From NCBI GenBank assembly GCA_026400755.1, contig JAPLOM010000063.1, forward strand, positions 24,333-60,363: a stretch of DNA of 36,031 nt, in the 5' to 3' direction. The position numbers and the translations under genes are program-made. The notes beneath the pieces were generated by a model. The model was not told where the DNA came from and did no database searches. It was given only the letters and a program-made list of their open reading frames with translations. The DNA comes from Alphaproteobacteria bacterium. Its GTDB lineage: Bacteria > Pseudomonadota > Alphaproteobacteria > CADEGL01. This document shows, one piece after another, positions 11,621 through 19,896 of the stretch (positions are counted from its first letter, which is position 1; each line of letters starts with the position of its first letter).

Positions 11621-12646
11621 ATGCGGGTCACGCTGATCGACGACACCATTCCTTTCGACGGCAACACGGCGCAGCTCCAACCATTGGGTGGGGCGGAGAA
11701 GGCCTTTGCCGGCCTGGCCGGTGGTCTTGGCCGGTCGAATCACGAGGTGCAGGTCTTCAACCGCTGCCTTCATCGCCTGATCGCCGACAGCGCGACCTGG
11801 GAGACGTGGGATTCGCCGCGGCCGGAGGAGACCGACATCCTGGTCGTGCACCGGAAGCCGGAGCTTCTGGGTGCGGTCAAGGTCGCGCGAAAGCGCTTCC
11901 TTTGGATGGCGGGCGAGGCGTCCTATCTGGAAAAGTCGCGCAACCGGGCGCTGCTCGATCAGCACAAACCGACGATCGTCTTTTCCAGCCGTGTCCATGC
12001 CGAAAGCTGGAGCAATCCGGATCGGCTGCGCACGGTCATCGTGCCGCCCGGCACGCGGCCAGAGTATCTGGTCGAAGCGTTGACGGCGCCCACCGAGCCG
12101 CCGCATGCGCTGACCACCATCCATCCGCTGCACGGGCTGGCCTGGCTGCTCGATCTCTGGCGCGAGAAGATTCACCCGATCGCGCCCAAAGCGCAGCTTC
12201 ACGTCTATTCCGCAGCGCTGGCCAAGGGGCTGGCGGACGAGCCTGTTGCGCCTGCCATCGCGCCGATTCTGTCACACGTGAAGGTGGCGACAGAATCGGG
12301 CGTCGTAGTGAAAATGCCCATGGCCGATCCGCAGATGGCCAACGCCTATCGCGCGGCGCGCGCCCATCTGCATCCTGGCTTCGCGGCCGAGGTCTATTGC
12401 CACACGGTCGGCGAGTCGCAGTCCTGCGGCCTGCCGCTGGCGGCGCGGCCGCGCGGCGCGGTGAAGGATCGTGCCTATCACGGCGCCACGGGTTTTCTGT
12501 TCAACGACGACGACGCCTATGCCAATGCGGTGTTGCGTCTCTTGAACGACGACGGCACCTACAAGCGCCTGTCGGACGCCGCGCGCGCCATGCAGCGCGG
12601 CCGGCGCTGGGACGAGGCGGCGGGCGACTTCGAGTCGCACTGGTGA
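11621..12646 (+). CDS. Glycosyltransferase, GT4-like (GT-B fold)
   Basis: The 341-residue protein opens with a Rossmann-like strand (MRVTLIDDTIPFDGN) followed by Q-P-L-G-G-A-E-K-A-F, the acceptor-side glycine motif of GT-B transferases (compare GGAE in GT4). The C-terminal half has P-P-G-T-R-P-E-Y and an H-P-G-F-A-A-E-V-Y-C-H-T-x-G-E-S-Q-S-C-G-L-P stretch, the donor-binding E-x7-E-like region. Sugar and acceptor cannot be read from sequence. It heads a run of surface-polysaccharide genes and its stop overlaps the next start (GTGA). Confidence 0.75.
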   Translation: MRVTLIDDTIPFDGNTAQLQPLGGAEKAFAGLAGGLGRSNHEVQVFNRCLHRLIADSATWETWDSPRPEETDILVVHRKPELLGAVKVARKRFLWMAGEASYLEKSRNRALLDQHKPTIVFSSRVHAESWSNPDRLRTVIVPPGTRPEYLVEALTAPTEPPHALTTIHPLHGLAWLLDLWREKIHPIAPKAQLHVYSAALAKGLADEPVAPAIAPILSHVKVATESGVVVKMPMADPQMANAYRAARAHLHPGFAAEVYCHTVGESQSCGLPLAARPRGAVKDRAYHGATGFLFNDDDAYANAVLRLLNDDGTYKRLSDAARAMQRGRRWDEAAGDFESHW

Positions 12647-13614
12647 CGGACATCCTGTTCATCACCGGCACGCGGGTGGGCGACGCTGTTCTGTCCACCG
12701 GCCTGCTCGGTCATTTGATCGAAAAGAATCCGGATGTGCGTGTGACGGTGGCCTGCGGTGCGGTGGCCGCGCCGCTGTTCGCCGCCGTGCCCAATCTGCG
12801 CCGCGTGATCGCGATGCGGAAGCAGCCGCGCGGCGGGCACTGGCTGTCGCTGTGGGCTTCCTGCGTCGGTACCTGGTGGCACACGGTCGTCGATCTGCGC
12901 GGTTCGGCCATGGCCTACCTGCTTCCCGCCGCGCGCCGCTATGTGAAACGTCCGAGCAAGGGGCAGGGGCTGCACGTGGTCGAACAGCTCGCGCGCACGC
13001 TGGGGCTCGAAGCCAATCCGCCGGGTCCACGCCTGTGGACCGCGCCCGAGCATGGGCAGGCGGCGGAACGGCTGATTCCCTCAGGCGGTCCCGTGCTGGG
13101 GCTCGGCCCCGCCGCCAACTGGCGCGGCAAGGAATGGCCGGGGGAGAAATTCTTCGCGCTGGCGCGGCGTTTGACCGCGCCGGACGGCATCCTGCCCGGC
13201 GCGCGTGTGGCCGTGTTCGGCGCGGAAGAGGACCGGCCGCGCACCGATCCCGTACTGGCCGCACTGCCGCCCGACCGGCGCATCGACCTCGTGGGGCGCG
13301 CCGACCTTCTGACTGCCTTCGCCTGCCTACGTCGCTGTGCGCTCTATATCGGCAATGATTCGGGCATCATGCACATGGCCGCCGCGGCGGGCACGCCGAC
13401 GCTCGGCCTGTTCGGTCCCAGCAAGGAAGGCGACTATCGCCCTTGGGGGCCGCATACGGATTTCATCCGCACGCCCGAAACCTATGACGAATTGATCGGC
13501 CGTCCCGGCTACGACCACCGCACCACGGGCACGATGATGGGCAACCTGGCGGTCGAGACGGTAGAGGCGGCGGCGAACGCCCTGTGGCGTCGGCGCGGCG
13601 AGGCCGCGGCATGA
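12643..13614 (+). CDS. Glycosyltransferase family 9 (heptosyltransferase-like)
   Basis: This 323-residue GT9 protein starts with VTDILFITGTRVGDAVLSTG, the typical first strand and loop of heptosyltransferases. It contains the W-R-G-K-E-W-P-G-E-K-F donor-site block and the signature Y-I-G-N-D-S-G-I-M-H-M-A-A-A-A-G with Asp at about 239, followed by F-G-P-S. Family members add heptose or related sugars to the lipopolysaccharide core on the cytoplasmic face. The start is a GTG overlapping the previous stop; its stop overlaps the next ATG. The frame stays open far upstream (to 10750), but only the part from 12643 is GT9. Confidence 0.87.
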   Translation: MTDILFITGTRVGDAVLSTGLLGHLIEKNPDVRVTVACGAVAAPLFAAVPNLRRVIAMRKQPRGGHWLSLWASCVGTWWHTVVDLRGSAMAYLLPAARRYVKRPSKGQGLHVVEQLARTLGLEANPPGPRLWTAPEHGQAAERLIPSGGPVLGLGPAANWRGKEWPGEKFFALARRLTAPDGILPGARVAVFGAEEDRPRTDPVLAALPPDRRIDLVGRADLLTAFACLRRCALYIGNDSGIMHMAAAAGTPTLGLFGPSKEGDYRPWGPHTDFIRTPETYDELIGRPGYDHRTTGTMMGNLAVETVEAAANALWRRRGEAAA

Positions 13615-14200
13615 GCAGCCCGCGCCTGTCCGCCCTGGTCGTCGCGCGCAACGAAGAGGCGCAGTTGGCCCAATGCTTGGAGCCCTTGCGCTTCGCCGAC
13701 GAGATCGTCGTCGTGCTGGACCGCTCGACCGACGGCTCGCGTGCGATCGCCGAACAGTTCGGCGCGCGCGTGCTGGAAGGCGCGTGGGAGATCGAGGGGC
13801 CGCGCCGCAATTCCGGCATCGCACTCTGCACGGGCGATTGGATTCTGGAGGTTGACGCCGACGAACGGGTGACAGCCGAGTTAAGCGCATCCATCCGAGG
13901 ACCGAGCTCGGCGGCCAGCGCCAGACGCTCAGCCAGCCCATGGCCCATTATGTCGACAAGAACATCTCGGACATGATCCGTCGGCTCGACCGCTATACCA
14001 CCGCGCGCGCGGCCGACATGCGCGCCAGCGGCCAGATCGGCACCACGTCCGACAATCTGCGGCGCTTCTTCTCGCGCTTCTACAAATGCTACGTGAGCCG
14101 CAAGGGCTACAAGGAGGGCGGCTACGGCGTGCTACTGGCGCTCATGGCCGGGCTCTATCCGCTCCTGTCCCACCTGAAGGCGAAGCTGGAGAAGGAATGA
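13611..14200 (+). pseudogene. Glycosyltransferase family 2 (WaaE/KdtX-like), broken by an internal deletion
   Basis: The first part (from ATG 13611) is a clear GT2 N-terminus: L-S-A-L-V-V-A-R-N-E-E, then E-I-V-V-V-L-D-R-S-T-D-G-S, then W-I-L-E-V-D-A-D-E-R-V (the DxD region). At 13888-13897 the reading frame changes. From there the second frame reads H-P-R-T-E-L-G-G, runs into M-A-H-Y-V-D-K-N-I-S-D-M-I-R-R-L-D-R-Y-T and ends in the family's C-terminal helix at 14200. The segment that normally lies between these parts, roughly 60-80 residues, is missing. The junction sits in the short repeat CATCCATCCG, as expected for a microhomology deletion. The product would be a 121-residue stub. An assembly error in this spot is the alternative. 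It lies between GT9 and GT4 genes with ATGA overlaps at both ends. Confidence 0.8.
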
Positions 14201-15222
14201 TGCGCGTCCTTCAGGCCATGGCGGGAGCCGAACATGGCGGCGCGGAGGCCTTCTTCGAACGCCTCGCGCCGGCATTGGGGCGCGCGGGACTGGAACAGCG
14301 CGTCTTGATGCGCGAAAACGACGAGCGCGCGGGCGTGCTGCGCGCGGGCGGCATCGAGCCGGTGCAGCTGGCCTTCGGCGGTTTGCTCGATCTTTCGACC
14401 AAGCCCGCCTTCAAGCGCGAGATCGCGTCCTTCAAGCCCGACATCGTGATGACCTGGATGAGCCGCGCCACGCGCTTCTGTCCGCGCGGCGACTTCGTCC
14501 ATGTCGCGCGGCTCGGCGGCTATTACGACCTGAAATACTACGACAACTGTAACCACCTGGTCGGCAACACGCCCGACATCGTGGCCTATGCCGTGCGCGG
14601 CGGCTGGCCGCAGGAACGCGCGCATTACCTGCCGAACTTCGTCGACTGCGAGCCCATGCCGGCCATTCCACGCGCGACGCTGGGCGTGCCCGAGACGGCC
14701 AAGCTTCTGCTCGCGCTGGGGCGCTTGCACACGAACAAGGCGTTCGACGTGCTGATCGATGCGCTGCCGTCCCTTCCGGACGCCTGGCTTCTGCTTGCGG
14801 GTGAGGGGCCGGAAGAGGCCGCGCTCAAGGAGCGGGCGGCCAAGCTGGGCGTCGACAAACGCGTGAAGTTCCTGGGCTGGCGGCGCGATGTGAGCGCGCT
14901 CTATTCCACCGCCGACATGCTGGTCTGCTCGTCGCGCTACGAGCCGCTCGGCAACATCGTGATCGAGGCTTGGGCGCACCAGCGGCCCGTGGTAGCCGCG
15001 CGCAGCATGGGCCCGTCGCATTTGATCCATCACGATGATTTGGGCGTGCTGGTGCCGGTGGATGACGCGGCTTCGCTCGCCGACGGCATCCGACGGGTGT
15101 TCGACGACGGGGCCCTGCGCGCGCGCATCGTCGAGGCTGGCCGGAAGCATTACGAAGCCGAATTCACCGAGCAGGCCATCGTCGCGCGCTATCTGGCCTT
15201 CTTCAAAGCCATCACCGCCTGA
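14197..15222 (+). CDS. Glycosyltransferase family 4
   Basis: The 341-residue protein is a GT-B fold transferase. The N-terminal domain has M-A-G-A-E-H-G-G-A-E-A-F-F, the classic GT4 glycine/glutamate acceptor loop. The C-terminal Glycos_transf_1 domain has A-L-G-R-L-H-T-N-K-A-F-D and S-R-Y-E-P-L-G-N-I-V-I-E-A-W, the E-x7-E donor motif. It probably adds a sugar to lipopolysaccharide core or a related surface glycan. Two ATGs (14197 and 14200) are in frame; the first overlaps the stop of the broken GT2 gene. Its own stop overlaps the asnB start. Confidence 0.85.
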   Translation: MMRVLQAMAGAEHGGAEAFFERLAPALGRAGLEQRVLMRENDERAGVLRAGGIEPVQLAFGGLLDLSTKPAFKREIASFKPDIVMTWMSRATRFCPRGDFVHVARLGGYYDLKYYDNCNHLVGNTPDIVAYAVRGGWPQERAHYLPNFVDCEPMPAIPRATLGVPETAKLLLALGRLHTNKAFDVLIDALPSLPDAWLLLAGEGPEEAALKERAAKLGVDKRVKFLGWRRDVSALYSTADMLVCSSRYEPLGNIVIEAWAHQRPVVAARSMGPSHLIHHDDLGVLVPVDDAASLADGIRRVFDDGALRARIVEAGRKHYEAEFTEQAIVARYLAFFKAITA

Positions 15223-16982
15223 TGTGCGGCATTGCGGGCCTGATGACGGTGGATGGGCGCGCACCCGAAGGCGATGTGCTCCGCCGCCTGGAGACCGCCC
15301 TGCTCCATCGCGGCCCGGACGGCATTGGGCATTACGCAGCGGGCGACGTGGCCCTGGTGCAGACGCGTCTCGCCATCATCGATCTCAAGACTGGCGACCA
15401 GCCGTTGCACGGGCCGGATGGTCTGGCGCTGATCGCCAACGCCGAGATCTACAACCATGTCGAGTTGCGCGCGGCCTCGCCGGAATACAACTACCGCACT
15501 GGCTCCGACTGCGAGCCGCCGCTTTACCTCTATCGCCGCCACGGGCTCGACTTCACCCATCACCTGCGCGGCATGTACGCGATTGCACTGCACGATCCGG
15601 CGGAGCGGCGCCTGGTGCTGGCGCGCGATCCGTTCGGCATCAAGCCGCTCTATTACGCCGAGACGAAGCAGGGCTTCGCCTTTGCCTCCGAGCCGCATGC
15701 GCTGATCGAGGCTGGGTTGGTCGCGCCGCGCGTCAACCGGGCGCGGGCGGTCGAGCTGTTGCAGCTTCAATTCACCACCGGCCGCTCGGGCGTCTTGGAC
15801 GGCATCGAGCGCGTGCTGCCCGGCGAGACCATCGTCGTGTCGGGCGGCAAGGTGGTCGAGCGGCGGCGTCTGCCGGCGTTGCCTGCGGGCGGCGTGGAGG
15901 ATCTGGATGAGGAGGAGGCGCTCGCGCGGCTCGACGTGGCCTTCGAGGATTCGGTCAACGTGCACCAGCGTTCGGACGTGCCCTATGGCATGTTCCTGTC
16001 GGGCGGCGTCGACAGCTCGGCCGTGTTGGCCATGATGGCGCGTCTCAACGACCGGCCGGTGCGCGCCTTCACCGTGGGCTTCCCTGGCACCGCAGCGCGC
16101 GACGAGCGCGCCCATGCCCGCGCGGTGGCGCAAGCCGCGGGCGCCGAGCATGTCGAGGTCGCGTTCACGGAGAAGGATTTCTGGCGGATGCTGCCGGAGG
16201 TCGCCGGCGCCATGGACGATCCGGCGGCCGACTACGCGATCCTGCCGACCTACATGCTGGCGCACGAGGCGCGGCGCAGCGTGACCGTCGTACTGTCGGG
16301 TGAGGGCGGCGACGAGCTGTTCGCAGGCTATGGACGCTATCGTAGCACCATGCGGCCCTGGTGGATGGGCGGGCGGGTGATGCGCGCGCGGGGTATCTTC
16401 GAGGGGCTGGACGTGCTGCGCGACGACGGGCCGGGCTGGCGCGACGGCATCGCCGCCGCCGAGGCCACGGCATCCAAGGACGGACGCACACGGTTGCAAG
16501 TGGCCCAGGCCGTCGATTGCGCCGATTGGCTGCCTAACGACCTGCTCACCAAGCTGGACCGCTGCCTGATGGCGAACGCGGTCGAGGGCCGCACGCCCTT
16601 CCTCGATCCGGTGGTGGCGCAGGCTGCCTTTCTCTTGCCCGACCGGCTGAAGGTGCGTGACGGCATGGGCAAGTTCCTGCTGCGGCGCTGGCTGGACGGC
16701 AAGCTGCCCGCCGCCGAACCTTTTTCCAAGAAACGAGGGTTCACCGTGCCGGTCGGCGAATGGATCGCCGCGCGGCGGCTGGATGTGGGCCCGCTGGTCG
16801 CACGCCAGCCGGGTATCGCCGAGCTGTGCAGGCCGGACGCGGTCGAGGCGCTGTTCCGCGCTGAGGGCAAGCGCGCGGGATTCGCCTGCTGGACGCTTTT
16901 GTTCTATGCCCTATGGCACCGCCGTCACGTGCTGGGCCTGAAGCCCGCCGGCGACGCGCTCGAAACCCTGGCCCACGCATAA
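15222..16982 (+). CDS. asnB: Asparagine synthase (glutamine-hydrolysing)
   Basis: The 586-residue protein has an N-terminal class II glutaminase domain with the nucleophile Cys2 (MCGIAG), R-G-P-D-G at 30-34 and E-I-Y-N-H, and a C-terminal synthetase domain with the PP-loop SGGVDSS at 260-266 and S-G-E-G-G-D-E-L-F-A-G-Y. It would convert aspartate to asparagine using glutamine and ATP, or amidate a sugar or peptide during surface-glycan synthesis, as AsnB paralogues in polysaccharide clusters often do. The glutaminase motif usually read N-G-E-I-Y-N-H is N-A-E-I-Y-N-H here. The start overlaps the stop of the GT4 gene, placing it in the glycan operon. Confidence 0.92.
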   Translation: MCGIAGLMTVDGRAPEGDVLRRLETALLHRGPDGIGHYAAGDVALVQTRLAIIDLKTGDQPLHGPDGLALIANAEIYNHVELRAASPEYNYRTGSDCEPPLYLYRRHGLDFTHHLRGMYAIALHDPAERRLVLARDPFGIKPLYYAETKQGFAFASEPHALIEAGLVAPRVNRARAVELLQLQFTTGRSGVLDGIERVLPGETIVVSGGKVVERRRLPALPAGGVEDLDEEEALARLDVAFEDSVNVHQRSDVPYGMFLSGGVDSSAVLAMMARLNDRPVRAFTVGFPGTAARDERAHARAVAQAAGAEHVEVAFTEKDFWRMLPEVAGAMDDPAADYAILPTYMLAHEARRSVTVVLSGEGGDELFAGYGRYRSTMRPWWMGGRVMRARGIFEGLDVLRDDGPGWRDGIAAAEATASKDGRTRLQVAQAVDCADWLPNDLLTKLDRCLMANAVEGRTPFLDPVVAQAAFLLPDRLKVRDGMGKFLLRRWLDGKLPAAEPFSKKRGFTVPVGEWIAARRLDVGPLVARQPGIAELCRPDAVEALFRAEGKRAGFACWTLLFYALWHRRHVLGLKPAGDALETLAHA

Positions 16983-16998
16983 GGCAACGGAGGAATCC

Positions 16999-18342
16999 AT
17001 GGCCGCTTCCCGGTACGACCTTCTGATCGCGGGCGGCCAGGCCGTGACGCCGGGCGGCATCGTGCCGGCCGATATCGGCGTCGTGGGCGGGCGCATCGCC
17101 GCCATCGGCGCCATTGATCGTTCCGCGGCGGGCGAGGTGTTCGACGCCAAAGGGCTGCACGTCCTGCCCGGCGTGATCGACACCCAGGTCCATTTCCGCG
17201 AACCGGGGCTGGAGCACAAGGAAGACTTGGCCACCGGCACGGCCGGCGCGCTGCTCGGCGGCGTCACCGCCGTGTTCGAGATGCCCAACACCAAGCCCAG
17301 TACGCTGACGGCCGACGATCTGGCCGACAAGCTGCGCCGCGCCAAGGGGCGCGCCTGGTGCGACCATGCCTTCTTCATGGGCGCGGCCGACGAGAACGCC
17401 GAGAAGCTGGGCGAGCTGGAGAAGCTGCCGGGTTGCTGCGGCGTGAAGGTGTTCATGGGTTCGTCGACGGGCAGTCTTTTGGTCTCCGACGACGACACGC
17501 TGCTGCGCGTCCTGAAATCCGGCACCCGGCGCGTGGCCATTCACGCCGAGGACGAGCCGCGCCTCTTGGCGCGCAAGGAGATTGCGGAGAAGGCGGGTAA
17601 GCCCCACGCGCACCATGATTGGCGCGACGTGGAATCGGCGGTGCTCGCGACGCGCCGCGTCTTGGGCCTCGCGCGCCGCGCGGGGCGGCGGATCCATGTG
17701 CTGCACATCTCGACGGCCGACGAGATGCCGCTTCTGGCCGAGAACAAGGACGTGGCCACCGTCGAAGTGACGCCCCAGCATCTGACGCTGTTCGCACCCG
17801 ACTGCTACGACCGGCTTGGCACCTACGCCCAGATGAACCCGCCCGTGCGCGAGGCGCGCCATCGCGAGGGCCTGTGGCGCGCGGTGGCGCAGGGCATCGT
17901 GGACGTGCTGGGCTCCGACCACGCGCCCCACACGAAGGAAGAGAAATCCAAGCCCTATCCGCAGAGCCCGTCCGGCATGCCGGGCGTACAGACGCTGTTG
18001 CCCATCATGCTGGAGCATGTCCACCAGGGGCGTCTGAGTCTGGAGCGGCTGGTGGATCTCACCAGCGCAGGCGCCGCGCGCATCTACGGCATCGCGGGCA
18101 AGGGCCGCATCGCGGTCGGCTATGACGCCGACTTCACGCTGGTCGACCTGAACGCGCGCCGGACGATCACCAACAAATGGATCGCCAGCAAGACGGGCTG
18201 GACGCCTTTCGACGGCGTCGAGGTGACGGGCTGGCCCATCGCGGCCATCCTGCGCGGCCGCGTGGCCATGCGCGATGACACGCTTCTCGGCGCGCCGGGG
18301 GGCGAGCCGGTCCGCTTTGTGGATACGCTTCCGCGTCAGTGA
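16999..18342 (+). CDS. pyrC: Dihydroorotase-family amidohydrolase with an altered metal motif
   Basis: The 447-residue TIM-barrel protein resembles class I dihydroorotases, which cyclise carbamoyl-aspartate to dihydroorotate in pyrimidine synthesis. Visible ligand candidates are Gln63-x-His65 in D-T-Q-V-H-F-R-E-P-G, Lys150 in G-V-K-V-F-M-G, His182, His236 in L-H-I-S-T-A-D-E and Asp307 in G-S-D-H-A-P-H. The first histidine of the usual HxH pair is glutamine. I recall this Q variant in other alphaproteobacterial homologues, so it is a subgroup trait and not a random mutation. A GGAGGA site lies just before the ATG. It follows asnB by 16 bases with no pyrB nearby. Its 3' end overlaps the usg gene by 7 bases. 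Confidence 0.82.
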   Translation: MAASRYDLLIAGGQAVTPGGIVPADIGVVGGRIAAIGAIDRSAAGEVFDAKGLHVLPGVIDTQVHFREPGLEHKEDLATGTAGALLGGVTAVFEMPNTKPSTLTADDLADKLRRAKGRAWCDHAFFMGAADENAEKLGELEKLPGCCGVKVFMGSSTGSLLVSDDDTLLRVLKSGTRRVAIHAEDEPRLLARKEIAEKAGKPHAHHDWRDVESAVLATRRVLGLARRAGRRIHVLHISTADEMPLLAENKDVATVEVTPQHLTLFAPDCYDRLGTYAQMNPPVREARHREGLWRAVAQGIVDVLGSDHAPHTKEEKSKPYPQSPSGMPGVQTLLPIMLEHVHQGRLSLERLVDLTSAGAARIYGIAGKGRIAVGYDADFTLVDLNARRTITNKWIASKTGWTPFDGVEVTGWPIAAILRGRVAMRDDTLLGAPGGEPVRFVDTLPRQ

Positions 18343-18617
18343 AGCGCGAAGCTTCCGTCCGCGAAGCGCCAGCGCTCCACCGCCTCCGGTCCGGCCTGAA
18401 CCAGCGTCACGGAATGCAGCGTGCCCGCCAAGTCGCGCGTCCAGAAATCGAGGAAGCGCATGACCCGTGGAAAGCGCGGCGCCACGTCGTGGGTCTGCCA
18501 GATGAAGGTTTGAAGCAGGCCGGGGAAATCCGGCATGTGGTAGAGAATTTCGGTGGTGACCAGTCGGTAGGCGGGAAGGACGAGATGATCTTGGGCCATC
18601 AGGCTCGCGTCACGCAT
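18336..18617 (-). CDS. usg: Usg family protein (93 aa)
   Basis: The sequence Y-R-L-V-T-T-E-I-L-Y-H-M-P-D-F-P, the aromatic block F-I-W-Q-T-H-D-V-A-P-R-F-P, F-L-D-F-W and the ending L-H-S-V-x-L-V and D-G-S-F-A-L-H match the Usg family. This family of small proteins is seen in alphaproteobacteria and is sometimes misnamed after tryptophan synthase. The function is unknown. Two in-frame ATGs (18617 and 18599) are possible; a GAGAGG lies about ten bases before the first. It is convergent with the dihydroorotase gene. Confidence 0.85.
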   Translation of the reverse strand: MRDASLMAQDHLVLPAYRLVTTEILYHMPDFPGLLQTFIWQTHDVAPRFPRVMRFLDFWTRDLAGTLHSVTLVQAGPEAVERWRFADGSFALH

Positions 18618-18752
18618 CCGTCATCGACCTCTCACGAAAACGAACGACCGGATTTCAGAATATCAAAAATTTCGGCCGCTCTGAATCGCTAATGGCCTGA
18701 TATCAAAGAAGTTTTCGGCAGCACTTGATGCCTCTGGCTGCCAGCCGCGCCC

Positions 18753-18781
18753 TTACCCGCCACAAGTCCATTTGTTATGGT
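18753..18781 (+). promoter_or_regulatory. Possible acuI promoter
   Basis: A -10-like TATGGT (18776-18781) follows a poor -35-like TTACCC (18753-18758) at 17 bases. It lies in the 230-base gap between the divergent usg and acuI genes. That gap also has an AT-rich stretch around 18655-18670 with the octamer ATATCAAA occurring twice (18660-18667 and again near 18700). The -35 match is weak. Confidence 0.3.
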
Positions 18782-18847
18782 GCGGCGCAGCGGCGGCCCG
18801 TTTGCGGCGGCCCAAGGAATCAATCGCGAAACCCACGGAAGGACATC

Positions 18848-19840
18848 ATGGCCAAGACGTTCCGGGCCCTCGTGCTCGAAGAAAACCAGGGCAAGGTCAG
18901 CTCCTCGATCCGCGAACTGGACGACTCCGCTTTGCCCCAGGGCGATGTGACCGTCGCCGTCGAATACTCGACGCTCAACTACAAGGACGGCTTAGTCCTC
19001 AACGGTCTCGGCAAGCTGGTGCGCACCTATCCGCACGTTCCCGGCATCGACTTCGCCGGCACGGTCGAAGCGTCGGACAGCCAGGAGTTCAAGCCCGGCG
19101 ACAAGGTCATCCTGACCGGCTGGCGCGTGGGCGAGATGCATTGGGGCGGCTATGCCACCAAGGCGCGCGTGAAGGCCGACTGGCTGGTGCCGCTGCCTGC
19201 GGGCCTCGACACGCGCCAGGCCATGGCCGTCGGCACGGCGGGCTTCACCTCGATGCTGGCGATCATGGCGCTGGAAGCGCACGGCGTGTCGCCAGCTTCG
19301 GGCGAGGTGATGGTCACCGGCGCCGCGGGTGGTGTGGGCAGCGTGGCCGTCGCGATCCTGGCGAAGCTGGGCTACAGCGTGGCCGCTTCCACGGGCCGCG
19401 CCGAGACGCATGATTACCTGAAGGCGCTGGGGGCCAAGGCCATCATCGACCGCAAGGACATCGGCGATGCACCGGCGCGTCCCTTGGCTGCCGAGCGCTT
19501 CGCGGGCGCGGTCGACAGCGTCGGCGGCAACACCCTCGCGAACCTGCTGACCCAGGTGAAGTACGGCGGCAGCGTGTCGGCCTGCGGCCTGGCGGGCGGT
19601 GCGGAGTTGAAGACGACGGTTCTCCCGTTCCTGCTGCGCGGCGTCAACCTGTTGGGCATCGATTCGGTCATGTGCCCGAAGGAGAAGCGCAAGGCAGCCT
19701 GGGCGCGGCTCGCGAACGACCTGCCCAAGGAACTGCTCGAGAAGACGATCACAGAGGTGAAGCTCGAGGATCTCGTGAGACTCGGCGGCGACATCCTGAA
19801 GGGCCAGGTGCGCGGCCGCACGGTCGTGAAGCCGGCCTGA
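18848..19840 (+). CDS. acuI: AcuI/YhdH-type acrylyl-CoA reductase / quinone oxidoreductase
   Basis: The 330-residue protein is a zinc-independent medium-chain dehydrogenase/reductase. It has the family's N-terminal L-N-Y-K-D-G-L-V-L-N-G-L-G-K, the central V-P-G-I-D-F-A-G-T-V and G-W-R-V-G-E-M-H-W-G-G-Y, and the NADPH-binding V-T-G-A-A-G-G-V-G-S-V-A. AcuI reduces toxic acryloyl-CoA to propionyl-CoA and is widespread in marine and soil alphaproteobacteria. The ATG at 18848 has GGAAGGA upstream. It is a single-gene unit ending in a strong terminator. Confidence 0.9.
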   Translation: MAKTFRALVLEENQGKVSSSIRELDDSALPQGDVTVAVEYSTLNYKDGLVLNGLGKLVRTYPHVPGIDFAGTVEASDSQEFKPGDKVILTGWRVGEMHWGGYATKARVKADWLVPLPAGLDTRQAMAVGTAGFTSMLAIMALEAHGVSPASGEVMVTGAAGGVGSVAVAILAKLGYSVAASTGRAETHDYLKALGAKAIIDRKDIGDAPARPLAAERFAGAVDSVGGNTLANLLTQVKYGGSVSACGLAGGAELKTTVLPFLLRGVNLLGIDSVMCPKEKRKAAWARLANDLPKELLEKTITEVKLEDLVRLGGDILKGQVRGRTVVKPA

Positions 19841-19860
19841 CCAACGCCGATATTGGCCAT

Positions 19861-19896
19861 AAAGGGCGCCACCCTCGGGTGGCGCCCTTTTTGTTT
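19861..19896. terminator. Bidirectional intrinsic terminator
   Basis: A perfect 14-bp stem, AAAGGGCGCCACCC against GGGTGGCGCCCTTT (19861-19874 and 19877-19890), encloses a two-base TC step, so in practice the loop opens by a few pairs. It is followed by TTGTTT. The A-run on the left arm makes a T-run on the other strand. It can therefore end both acuI (plus) and the M19-like gene (minus), whose stop codon lies at 19895-19897. Confidence 0.9.

Noticed and set aside
11520-11667. Upstream extension of ygfZ
   Set aside because: The sequence is arginine/proline-rich and unlike the family start; it would also overlap the start of the divergent glycosyltransferase gene.
10750-13614. A single open frame of 954 codons on the plus strand
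   Set aside because: Only the part from 12643 is a protein family (GT9). Upstream it runs antisense to ygfZ and out of frame with the glycosyltransferase at 11621, both of which are well supported. Long open antisense frames are expected at this GC content.
15189-16499. A 436-codon open frame antisense to asnB
   Set aside because: No recognisable motif; it is the reverse complement of a conserved gene with intact catalytic residues.
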